Of a stretch of DNA of 45,929 bases, positions 1-8,010 are shown in pieces. Position 1 is the first letter of the stretch. The number at the start of each line of letters is the position of its first letter. This DNA comes from a virus, in the IMG/VR virus record IMGVR_UViG_3300037261_000065, positions 1 through 45,929 of that record. One strand, 5' to 3'. The notes under the pieces are model-generated. The model saw only the letters and a program-made list of their open reading frames with translations. It searched no databases and was not told the DNA's origin. A program made the translations under genes and the position numbers.

Positions 1-919
1 TTGCGTCAGTTTTATCTTTTGTAACAGTGTCTAGTTGCTTAGAAGCTGAATCAAAAGCAGCAAGATCACCTTTTTTATAGGCAGCAGTAGCTGTCATAAT
101 AGCACTGCTTTCTTTTGAAATTATATCTGACAAGCGAGTAATAGCTAAATCCTGTTCGTGACTCATAAAGTCGTTAGACATCTGACCAAGACCTCCATAG
201 GCAGCAATAGCAGTTGATGCACGACCAAGTACCATATTGTTTTTTCCTTTCATTAATTCTAGTTGCTGGTCAAACTTTGCTTCAATCATACTGATTGCAC
301 TTGCAGCTGCTGGATCATTTTGAAGTGTAGAAAGAGCAGAAGACAATGTATTTTTTGCATCACTGACACGCTGATCCATTTGAACAAGTGAGTCTTTATA
401 TGATTGAACAAGCCCCGCATCCATCTTTCCGCCATCATTACGAGTCAAATTGCCATTAGGATCAACAGTATACGGACCTGAGAAGGTATTATCGGTCGTT
501 GAAGTTGTATCTGTCGAAGTCGTATCTGTCTTTGTTGTAGTATCACCTCCAGTCGTGTCTTTTTTATCTCCCTGTAATATCCCGAGTAACTGAGTATTCT
601 GTGCTGCACTACCAGTATAGTTTTCAATACCATTTTGCTTTGCCATTGTCGCACGAGAATTATAGTCTGAAGGCATTTTGCTACTATTCAAAAAATTTAC
701 AATTGAAGGATCATTTTTATTTGTTGATGCTAGATTTGTTGTTGCGGTATTTAATGTATTGACATTATTTGCATAATTAGAACGTGAAGCTCCCGATGTA
801 ACAATAAGAGGAGAAGAAGAAGTGTCTACTGGAGTTGCAGTTGTAACAGGAGCAGGTCCTGTTCCTGGTCCTAATGGTCCTGCGGTTCCTGTCGGCGTTG
901 CGATTGTTGTGTCAGACAT
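1..919 (-). CDS. N-terminal part of giant polyvalent virion protein (partial, runs off left edge)
   Basis: The frame begins with ATG at 919, five bases after the stop of the tail-collar gene (minus direction), and stays open to base 1, giving 306 residues. The first ~45 residues are rich in Thr, Pro, Gly and Ala; a Thr/Asp-rich linker follows near residue 130, then long helical stretches that could form coiled coils. I recognise no domain in this part. If the genome is circular, codon 307 is made of bases 1, 45929 and 45928 and the frame continues without a stop into the gene ending at 41110. The sequence shows the open frame on both sides; the join is inference. Otherwise this is the N-terminus of an unknown late virion protein. 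Confidence 0.8.
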   Translation of the reverse strand, partial: MSDTTIATPTGTAGPLGPGTGPAPVTTATPVDTSSSPLIVTSGASRSNYANNVNTLNTATTNLASTNKNDPSIVNFLNSSKMPSDYNSRATMAKQNGIENYTGSAAQNTQLLGILQGDKKDTTGGDTTTKTDTTSTDTTSTTDNTFSGPYTVDPNGNLTRNDGGKMDAGLVQSYKDSLVQMDQRVSDAKNTLSSALSTLQNDPAAASAISMIEAKFDQQLELMKGKNNMVLGRASTAIAAYGGLGQMSNDFMSHEQDLAITRLSDIISKESSAIMTATAAYKKGDLAAFDSASKQLDTVTKDKTDA

Positions 920-923
920 ATAA

Positions 924-2465
924 TTATGTTTTGATTATAAAGTTGATAACAACATTTGGAGACATATTGTTATGTTGAGTATCTGAACCCACTGATCCAG
1001 TATTAGCAGTTCCAATAGTTCCTGGTGTAGATCCTGGTTGGTAATTTATTGAACCAACCCCACCTGTATGAACATGCGAAGCCAATTCACCCTGAGACAC
1101 ACCGTGTGTCTCTTCACCTAATCCTTTGCCAAGAACTGTTCGAGCAGTGAGAGCGTATGTAATTGTATGAACTCCACCGGCGGAGCCAGTATCAGTAATA
1201 TTTATAACCACAGGTGTACTGGCGTTCGCATTTGCTTGAGTTGTAGAAAGTTGAATTGATGTAGAAGAAAGTCGAACTACATAATATGGCGTAGCTGTTG
1301 CAAGACCTGCTGGAAGGGTTCCTGTAGTTGTTAGAGTGATAGACTGACCTTGTGATGGGAATGATCCATCAGGAACTGCAATAGTATCTGCTCCTGCATT
1401 TACTGCACCACCTTCAAAAGAAAGAGTGATATTAGTTGTGGCACCCTCACCAAGTAGACTCTTTCCCCGAAGATCGGGAAGACGGAATGTTGTAAGATCA
1501 CTTGATAACTGTCCAAACGCACTTTTGAAAAGAGTATGAACTCCTGACTGGCTTCCTGTAGTAACTACTGCGGTTCCTTCCGGTGACAAAGCAAATTTGA
1601 AAGTGTTTGCTGCAAGAGAAGTTGAAAGAACATAGTAGATAAGACCAGCAGTAACACCACTTGGTAGCCCTCCTGTCGTTGTAAAATGAATTAGATCACC
1701 GGCAACAAGTCCGTGAGCTGTTGCTGTAACAACTCCAGGAGAAGCAATGGTCATTGTTGCGGTCTGAGAAGGAGCAATTACAGCCAAAAGATTTGCATAT
1801 GTTATTCGAGATACATCAGCACCATTTACAAACAAATATCCAGATGGGGCAGTTCGACCAGCATAAGGCGAAATGGTTCCAGTTAAACTGGCAAGAAGAG
1901 TTGTAAGAAAAGTTTTTTCTGATGAAGACGGAAGTTGCAATCCATAAATCGATGCAGCTAATGAATCAGGTGTAACCCCAAGTGCTGCACCACTGCTTCC
2001 TGTCGAAGTACCTGCATTAACTTGAGCTGTTGTAGGGAGTTGAACAAGTCCTTGAAGCGATGTGGTTGCGTTTACTGTGCCGGCGAGTGCTATGCCATCA
2101 ATATATGCCTTTAGATTTGCATATAATTGAGGATTATCTGAGAAAACAACCACGGCGGAGGAGCCGTGGAGCTTTCCGCCAGTTCCTGATGCAGTATAGG
2201 GAGACTTACCAAGAAGATTACGAGTAAGACCTGTAAGGGTTGCTGTGCCATCGCCATTGTCAGTCAATCCAGTAAAACTACATATTTCTTCGTATCCTGA
2301 AATCTTTGGATCAATAGTAAAATATCCAGTAGTACCAAAATCAATCATTGATAATTTCACCCCATCAAGATCTACAGGATATGGAGTCACACGGCAGGTG
2401 ACATCGCTCACTGCCATTCCTGAATAGAGACTTGTTGCTGGGGTTTGTACGTATTGAAGTGACAT
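924..2465 (-). CDS. Tail fibre with tail-collar domain
   Basis: 513 residues. The middle holds a phage tail-collar module: residues after 'PYAGRTAPSGYLFVNGADVS' and the later 'FRLPDLRGKSLLGEG' are the family signature, and the C-terminus (HVHTG ... NNMSPNVVINFIIKT) matches the usual collar ending. Two inserted segments with 'HGLVAGDLIHF' and 'FPSQGQSITLT' resemble the small beta domains ('THGFxTGDxV') common in phage tail proteins; a related copy lies in the gene at 10702-11349. The N-terminal ~90 residues probably attach to the virion. It likely recognises the host surface at the tail tip. It sits between the propeller-like tail gene and the giant polyvalent gene. The upstream sequence is AT-rich with no Shine-Dalgarno. 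Confidence 0.85.
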   Translation of the reverse strand: MSLQYVQTPATSLYSGMAVSDVTCRVTPYPVDLDGVKLSMIDFGTTGYFTIDPKISGYEEICSFTGLTDNGDGTATLTGLTRNLLGKSPYTASGTGGKLHGSSAVVVFSDNPQLYANLKAYIDGIALAGTVNATTSLQGLVQLPTTAQVNAGTSTGSSGAALGVTPDSLAASIYGLQLPSSSEKTFLTTLLASLTGTISPYAGRTAPSGYLFVNGADVSRITYANLLAVIAPSQTATMTIASPGVVTATAHGLVAGDLIHFTTTGGLPSGVTAGLIYYVLSTSLAANTFKFALSPEGTAVVTTGSQSGVHTLFKSAFGQLSSDLTTFRLPDLRGKSLLGEGATTNITLSFEGGAVNAGADTIAVPDGSFPSQGQSITLTTTGTLPAGLATATPYYVVRLSSTSIQLSTTQANANASTPVVINITDTGSAGGVHTITYALTARTVLGKGLGEETHGVSQGELASHVHTGGVGSINYQPGSTPGTIGTANTGSVGSDTQHNNMSPNVVINFIIKT

Positions 2466-2523
2466 TTTAGTTTTTTAATTTATTAATAATTATACAATGA
2501 TTTTAGGTACTTTGTTAAGTGGA

Positions 2524-4632
2524 TTACTTTTTGTGCGATACTGGGCTCGTATCAGTATCAAACATATTGCTACCATGCGCTACTAATGCAAACTGTCCTC
2601 CTAAAGTGGACATCGTATATTCAATAAAGAATTCTGTAAAATCTATTCCCTTCATTGAATCCTCTTGCCAGAATCTTACAAGTGGAACTCCAGCACCAGG
2701 CAATCCTGATACAGGATCGAACGGAGATCCACCCAAAGGATTTTCTCCAAGTGGAGCATCACCCAAAGGAGATCCTTGAGCAGGATTAGTTATTTTTGTA
2801 TCACCTCCAGAAATAGACATAATCTTTTTGCCAGCTATGCCATCAAATCCAAAGTTAAGATTCATATTAAGTGTGCCAGAGGCAGTAATATATCCGTCCG
2901 ACCAGTACTGCGACATATTCTTGATTCGGTCTCTTCGTCCGCCATTGTTGTATGCAAAACGAGCAACTTGTGAAATAAATACTCCATTATCAGTTGTTCC
3001 ACTAAATAATTTATAGGTTTCATTAGTCACAGAAGAATGACCATAAAGCCACCCATTAATAATTGAAAAACACCCAACCGGAATAGTCTGTGGCGGTTGC
3101 CACAATGAACGCTGTAGATCGTAAATTAATACAAGTCCCATTGCAGGCATTGCTATATAAATAGCACGCTTCCAATAAGCCAAATGACAATTTGTAAAAT
3201 CATAGCTATCAAAGTCATTTTTTATCAAATCTGACAATGGAGTATTCTTTGATCCATCAGGACTTTGGATTGAACCCAACACTTCAAGTGCGGGTTCTTG
3301 AGAAATATATGCAGTTGCATTTTTTACTGGCACAAAGGCATTAGGCGAATATATGCCTGAACTTTGAGATATTTTATATTGAACAATACGAGCAAGTTCA
3401 TAGGTATTGTCATTAGACATATGAAAATCAAGATGATCAAAAACATTTCTTCCTGAACCAAATACAAAGTTACTTTGAATATTAGTAACATTTTGCATTG
3501 TATCAATAGGAATCATGCATGTCATTGGACCAGATGTAAGTGGAATCTGAAATGGATCACCAGGGGCACGAGGAGAATCGAGAAAGAAATCTGTATAATC
3601 AATATTTGTTGATCCGAATGTCATTGAGCTTTTTGTACTGCCAAGTACAACCTGATTAAGTTGTGATGATATCATATCAGGAGCAAAGTTTGGAAAACCT
3701 GATGTAATATCACTTGGTAATGCAATAGTAGATACAGTTTGCCATACTTGATCTCCTGCGGTTACTGTAGGAAATGCCGTTAATCCAGTCAATGTGTCGG
3801 TTGTTTCTCCTCCTGTATATGTATAAGGAGTGCCATTATAAAGTAATGAACGACCAGAAAGCGATGAAAAGAATCGTGCAGATTTCCATGTAGGTTCTCC
3901 ATTATGAATAGTTATCGAAGGTCCTACAGATTCACTGATAAGAGAATTGCTCATAATCAGAGTGATTGTTCCTGCAGTAACTGAACCGATTGTAAATGTC
4001 TTACTATTAGCTGTTGAACCAGTCACAAATAGAGAATCTCCGACAGCGAATCCAGCAGTCACAAATCCATTTGCACTATCAGTAATTTTAGGAGCAACAA
4101 TTCCTGGAGTACCAGCAACAAAGGCAATCGTAGTTTTTCCTGTCATTACACCTTGTTTTGTAAGTGTTGTTGCGGTTGATGAAGCAACTTTTGAGACTCC
4201 TCCAGACCATCGATACATATTTGAATCTGATTGAACAAACAAAAGAACATCAGTCTGTTCAGTAAAATCTAGTACCTGACAGAATGAAATAAATGGAGTT
4301 GAAAGAGTCGTTAATAAACTATTATAAGTTCCATTCCAATCAAATTCTAACTTTGAATCAGATGATCGTAAATTAAAAAACTTACCTGTTGATGTTGTCC
4401 AATCATATGAACTTCTAATAGGTCCTCCTCCATTATTTGCTTGTCGATATAAACTATAACCATTGCGTGAAATAACACGAGCTGCATAATCAATAAGAAC
4501 ATTTTTAGATCCTTTAACCAAAAAATTTGGAGCAAGTGCAGTTATTTCTGGCTTAGATACATATGACTTAAAGCCTGATGTCAGGTTGAAACTATCCTCT
4601 TGTTGTTGTCCATTGTATGATGATCTAGCCAT
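2524..4632 (-). CDS. Tail nozzle/stabilisation-like protein
   Basis: 702 residues, rich in Ser, Thr, Asn and aromatic residues with regular beta-strand spacing, fitting a beta-propeller-type tail protein. The N-terminus ('LAPNFLVKGSKNVLIDYAARVISRNGY') resembles podovirus nozzle or stabilisation proteins that begin by describing a bound pipeline of beta blades. A short Gly-Asp-Ala-Pro-Leu-Gly repeat stretch near residue 620 forms a flexible loop. The gene lies just downstream (11 bp) of the adaptor gene, the usual neck/tail position in podoviruses. Function assigned from position, size and sequence style; I cannot name the exact family. Alternatives are a tail tubular B-like protein or a receptor-binding propeller. 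Confidence 0.6.
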   Translation of the reverse strand: MARSSYNGQQQEDSFNLTSGFKSYVSKPEITALAPNFLVKGSKNVLIDYAARVISRNGYSLYRQANNGGGPIRSSYDWTTSTGKFFNLRSSDSKLEFDWNGTYNSLLTTLSTPFISFCQVLDFTEQTDVLLFVQSDSNMYRWSGGVSKVASSTATTLTKQGVMTGKTTIAFVAGTPGIVAPKITDSANGFVTAGFAVGDSLFVTGSTANSKTFTIGSVTAGTITLIMSNSLISESVGPSITIHNGEPTWKSARFFSSLSGRSLLYNGTPYTYTGGETTDTLTGLTAFPTVTAGDQVWQTVSTIALPSDITSGFPNFAPDMISSQLNQVVLGSTKSSMTFGSTNIDYTDFFLDSPRAPGDPFQIPLTSGPMTCMIPIDTMQNVTNIQSNFVFGSGRNVFDHLDFHMSNDNTYELARIVQYKISQSSGIYSPNAFVPVKNATAYISQEPALEVLGSIQSPDGSKNTPLSDLIKNDFDSYDFTNCHLAYWKRAIYIAMPAMGLVLIYDLQRSLWQPPQTIPVGCFSIINGWLYGHSSVTNETYKLFSGTTDNGVFISQVARFAYNNGGRRDRIKNMSQYWSDGYITASGTLNMNLNFGFDGIAGKKIMSISGGDTKITNPAQGSPLGDAPLGENPLGGSPFDPVSGLPGAGVPLVRFWQEDSMKGIDFTEFFIEYTMSTLGGQFALVAHGSNMFDTDTSPVSHKK

Positions 4633-4643
4633 AATATTTATTG

Positions 4644-6107
4644 TTATACATCGAAATCATAAGTTCGAGTTACCGTAACAATAGCGCTTGAAGGATACGA
4701 CTTTAAATAATCAGCATATGCTCCATGATAAGGAGGATCTTTAACATATCGACTCTGAGGTTGACCATTCAACATAAGTCGATAATCAGCCAATTCAGAA
4801 GATTGAACTGCACCAGTACGAATCTCTTTTATGACATCAATCATAATTTCAGATTTCAGTATTTCATATGAATTGAGACTTACATTAACAAGATCAGTAT
4901 CAAGAGTCGGAATATTTATCCATGATCCACTGGCAGTCCTGAAAAGGTAATTTGAGTAGTATTCCATCTCATAAAGATTACCCAAAGCATCAGTCCAATT
5001 ATCAACAAGTACTCCTGTAATTACAGGACCGACGGTGTATTGAAATCCAAGACGGCGATAAGTATTTTTTGTATCATCAGGTGTTCCATTTGTTGTTGCT
5101 GAATTCCAATTGAACATCACAAGATTCCAGCCGTCAGTGAAAGCTGTACCGTCAATCTTTGATGTTGTAACTGCATGTTTATAATTACTAGCATCTGATC
5201 CTCGACGTAAAGTAAGACTTACAAAACGATTTGAAAATCCTATTGGAATATATAAAGCATATACCGAAGCATCATTATATTTTAATGCAGACAAATCTGT
5301 AACTGTTGCTGTAGTATTTACGATATCAGCAAGACCAGTTACACCAGATAAATTAAAACCAAGTGATCCATTACCTTCAACATAATTAAGTACTTCTGGA
5401 TATAATCCTGATGCATCTCCTTCAGCGCTCCATGATCCATTTGAAATCTGAGTATCAAATGAATCCATTTGAAGCACATTGCCAATCGGCAATTGCTGCG
5501 CTCGAATAGTCTGTACCATATTATTCCAATGAATTGAAAATGAATTTGCATTTAATCTTTCATTGAATTGTCTTACTGCCGTTTGATTAAAATGAGATCG
5601 TCCAGGCATTTGTAATCGATTTGCTTGAGGACGAATATCAATCATTCTTTTATAATCACTTGGAAGTGCATAATCTTGAACATTATCATAAAATGGCGTA
5701 GCAAGTGTGATTGTACGACGAGTTTCTTCAGTATCAATACGAGCAAGCATACGATTTCCTGCCCCAGCAACAGTTCCATAAAAATCTCCAATTTCTTTAA
5801 GTGAAGTTCCTTTCATCTTTGCTGCAATATCGTTTTTTAACTGTGCAAGAGTAATAAAATAAGCACTCGTTGAAGGTGTACTTAAAATTGGATTTGCTGA
5901 TTGATATAAATAGAATGACAAAAGAGAAGCACCAATATTTGGAGCATTAACAAAAGTTAATGTAAATCCAGTAAGCGTATAATCAACACCTCCTGGTGTC
6001 TGAACTGGACCATTCAATGTAACAAAACTTGGAGTATTAACAACAGTAAATACTTTATTGACTCCATTTATTAATCCTGTTGGTATTTCATAAAGTATTG
6101 ATGCCAT
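4644..6107 (-). CDS. Head-to-tail adaptor protein (SU10-adaptor-like)
   Basis: 487 residues. Residues ~1-75 form a beta domain (PTGLINGVNKVFTV ... DYTLTGFTLTFVNAP) of the type attached to phage tail proteins. The next part (LAQLKNDIAAKMKGTS ... NRMLARIDTEETRRTI ... QDYALPSDYKRMIDIRPQ) looks like the SU10-type adaptor family, in which 'Y.LPsDy.k.i.v' is characteristic. A C-terminal region has a carbohydrate-binding-like beta segment followed by helices. In podoviruses such proteins join the portal to the tail nozzle. Its place immediately before the nozzle-like gene agrees. The family assignment is from memory of the motif pattern, so moderate confidence. Confidence 0.65.
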   Translation of the reverse strand: MASILYEIPTGLINGVNKVFTVVNTPSFVTLNGPVQTPGGVDYTLTGFTLTFVNAPNIGASLLSFYLYQSANPILSTPSTSAYFITLAQLKNDIAAKMKGTSLKEIGDFYGTVAGAGNRMLARIDTEETRRTITLATPFYDNVQDYALPSDYKRMIDIRPQANRLQMPGRSHFNQTAVRQFNERLNANSFSIHWNNMVQTIRAQQLPIGNVLQMDSFDTQISNGSWSAEGDASGLYPEVLNYVEGNGSLGFNLSGVTGLADIVNTTATVTDLSALKYNDASVYALYIPIGFSNRFVSLTLRRGSDASNYKHAVTTSKIDGTAFTDGWNLVMFNWNSATTNGTPDDTKNTYRRLGFQYTVGPVITGVLVDNWTDALGNLYEMEYYSNYLFRTASGSWINIPTLDTDLVNVSLNSYEILKSEIMIDVIKEIRTGAVQSSELADYRLMLNGQPQSRYVKDPPYHGAYADYLKSYPSSAIVTVTRTYDFDV

Positions 6108-6136
6108 ATATTTGTATTATTATACTACATTTTTAA

Positions 6137-7687
6137 TTACCACGTTATGACTACAGTCCCATCTGAACAAGCACCACCACTCACACTATTTGATGAACTG
6201 CCGCCACCGCCGCCGCCGTTATGACCATCTCCTGGTGTAGATCCTAAACCACCCTGACCGCCACCACTGAAAAATCCATTACCGCCAGTTCCTCCTCCTA
6301 CACCGGAAACTGATGATCCTGGATCACCACCTTGACCATAGAGGTTAAGATCTCCTCCTTTTCCTAATCCTGGTGCTCCTCCTGCACTTCCAGCACCTCC
6401 ACCATTAGACCCTGCGGTTGATGAAGCAAATGAACTAAATGATGCTACACCGCAAGATGCTATAGTAACTGATACTGATGTTGTAGCAGACACATCAACC
6501 ATCTTACGAGCATATCCACCGGCTCCACCGCCTCCAGCTGCATGGAGTGATCCATCTCCTGTACCACCTGCTCCACCTCCACCTTGAACTTCAACTAATA
6601 CTTTTGTTATTCCATTAGGGACTGTAAATAGTCCAGTTGAAATGAATACCTGTTCATGTTTACCGATTTCAAGAATTGGTGTACTTCCTGCAAGAGTACT
6701 TGATGATATTGTTGCAGTTATCCCAAGAGAAGAAGTAGCCACAGATCCTGTAAGACCTCCAATAGAAGTAACTCCACTATTTGTAAATGAAGGATTAGTA
6801 TTTCCAAGAACAGTAAAGGCATTACATGACACACCACTTGAGCAGGTAGCTGAAGATGTTGCCTGGCTTCCTATAGTTGTTGCAGAAGTCCAATAAACAT
6901 TCTGACCTGTTGTACCCCCAGAAAGAGAAAAGCTATTTCCCGAAGACAAACATGGACCATTTGTTGAAGTAGCAAAACATCGTGAGACAATATCTCCCAC
7001 GAAAGTTGAAGTAGCAGTTGTTGTCGCATTGATTGCCGCCACAGTGGGTGTGGAGGTGCCGGCAAAAACACCGCCGCTATTGTATTGAAGCTGACCATTC
7101 GCTCCCCCTGGAAGTGTAGCTCCTCCGCCATTTCCACATTCTGCTCCAGTACCTGACACAAGACCTGCAGAATTTACATGAAGACAAGATGTTGTGCCTG
7201 TAATCGTTCCAAATATCGGAGCTATCGTATTGAACGTCTGTTGTCCTGTCCATGTATTTGCATGAGTGAAGTCAAAAGAAACAACACCACTAGTAAATGA
7301 AAGAGGAGCAGTCCACGATGATACAAGATCATCAAAAGCGGTTTTCCACTGCGTTGTCGATGCTGAAAGAGGGATAACATAGCCAGCAGTTAATGTTAAA
7401 CCTAGTGTGCCGCTTGTTGTAATAGGACTACCTGAAATGGAAAGACCTGTTGGAGTCGTGAGAGCGACTGAGGTGACTGTTCCAGACCCTCCTCCTGATA
7501 TACCAAGCGTAGAGGTTGCTTGAGGACCATAGGTACCATTTGATTGCCCTACCAGTATTTGACCTAATGTAGGGGCTGTTGAGGTTCCTGTACCGCCTTG
7601 AAAAGGAGCAAGAATACTGCTAGCAGAAGCATATGATGCGGTTGCTAAGAAATATATTGCTATTATTTTTATTATATTTCTTTTCAT
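6137..7687 (-). CDS. Glycine-rich fibre-like protein with signal peptide
   Basis: 516 residues. The N-terminus (MKRNIIKIIAIYFLATASYASAS) has the basic, hydrophobic and small-residue pattern of a Sec signal peptide with cleavage near residue 23. The body is Thr/Ser/Gly-rich with repeated 'ATSTLG/TTSGTLG' phrases and a motif (GANGQLQYNSGGVFAG) that recurs in the 894-residue protein upstream. The last ~150 residues form a glycine-rich domain (FTVPNGITKVLVEVQGGGGA ... GTVVITW) like the Gly-rich tail-fibre or adhesin domain. A secreted or membrane-tethered fibre encoded among virion genes is unusual. It may be displayed on the infected cell or belong to the virion with the hydrophobic end used otherwise. 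Confidence 0.7.
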   Translation of the reverse strand: MKRNIIKIIAIYFLATASYASASSILAPFQGGTGTSTAPTLGQILVGQSNGTYGPQATSTLGISGGGSGTVTSVALTTPTGLSISGSPITTSGTLGLTLTAGYVIPLSASTTQWKTAFDDLVSSWTAPLSFTSGVVSFDFTHANTWTGQQTFNTIAPIFGTITGTTSCLHVNSAGLVSGTGAECGNGGGATLPGGANGQLQYNSGGVFAGTSTPTVAAINATTTATSTFVGDIVSRCFATSTNGPCLSSGNSFSLSGGTTGQNVYWTSATTIGSQATSSATCSSGVSCNAFTVLGNTNPSFTNSGVTSIGGLTGSVATSSLGITATISSSTLAGSTPILEIGKHEQVFISTGLFTVPNGITKVLVEVQGGGGAGGTGDGSLHAAGGGGAGGYARKMVDVSATTSVSVTIASCGVASFSSFASSTAGSNGGGAGSAGGAPGLGKGGDLNLYGQGGDPGSSVSGVGGGTGGNGFFSGGGQGGLGSTPGDGHNGGGGGGSSSNSVSGGACSDGTVVITW

Positions 7688-7693
7688 AATATT

Positions 7694-8005
7694 TTAGTTT
7701 GTTGGACCTCCTAATTTCTGTTTAATCCATGTTAGATCAGTCTCTATTTGTGCGTAACGACTTGATGTAACGATTGCTGCTTGCTGGATATTATTTTCAT
7801 CATCAATTTGCTTCATTGCTACATCACTAATCTTTTGAGTATTTGCTTGGGTCTTATCAGTAAGAATCGTCCATGCAGTTGTACCAGCTATAAGGAGTCC
7901 TAGGAATGAAGCAATCGTAATCCAATTACCGAGAACAATATTAAAGAGATTTCTCTTACTTCGAATTTCTGAACCACTTTCTTTGTGTGAGTGATCAGTG
8001 GGCAT
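7694..8005 (-). CDS. Small single-pass membrane protein with coiled coil
   Basis: 103 residues. A polar N-terminus with basic residues (RSKRN, about 15-19) precedes one membrane helix (about residues 25-48, NWITIASFLGLLIAGTTAWTI), followed by a charged helix that could form a coiled coil (KTQANTQKISDVAMKQIDDE). It lies between two genes for signal-peptide-bearing fibre-like proteins, with 5-6 bp gaps, so the three are probably co-translated and may act together at the cell envelope. Size and layout also fit a spanin- or holin-like role, but a separate holin/lysin pair is present at 39.4-40.9 kb. No family recognised. Confidence 0.65.
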   Translation of the reverse strand: MPTDHSHKESGSEIRSKRNLFNIVLGNWITIASFLGLLIAGTTAWTILTDKTQANTQKISDVAMKQIDDENNIQQAAIVTSSRYAQIETDLTWIKQKLGGPTN

Positions 8006-8010
8006 AGTAT

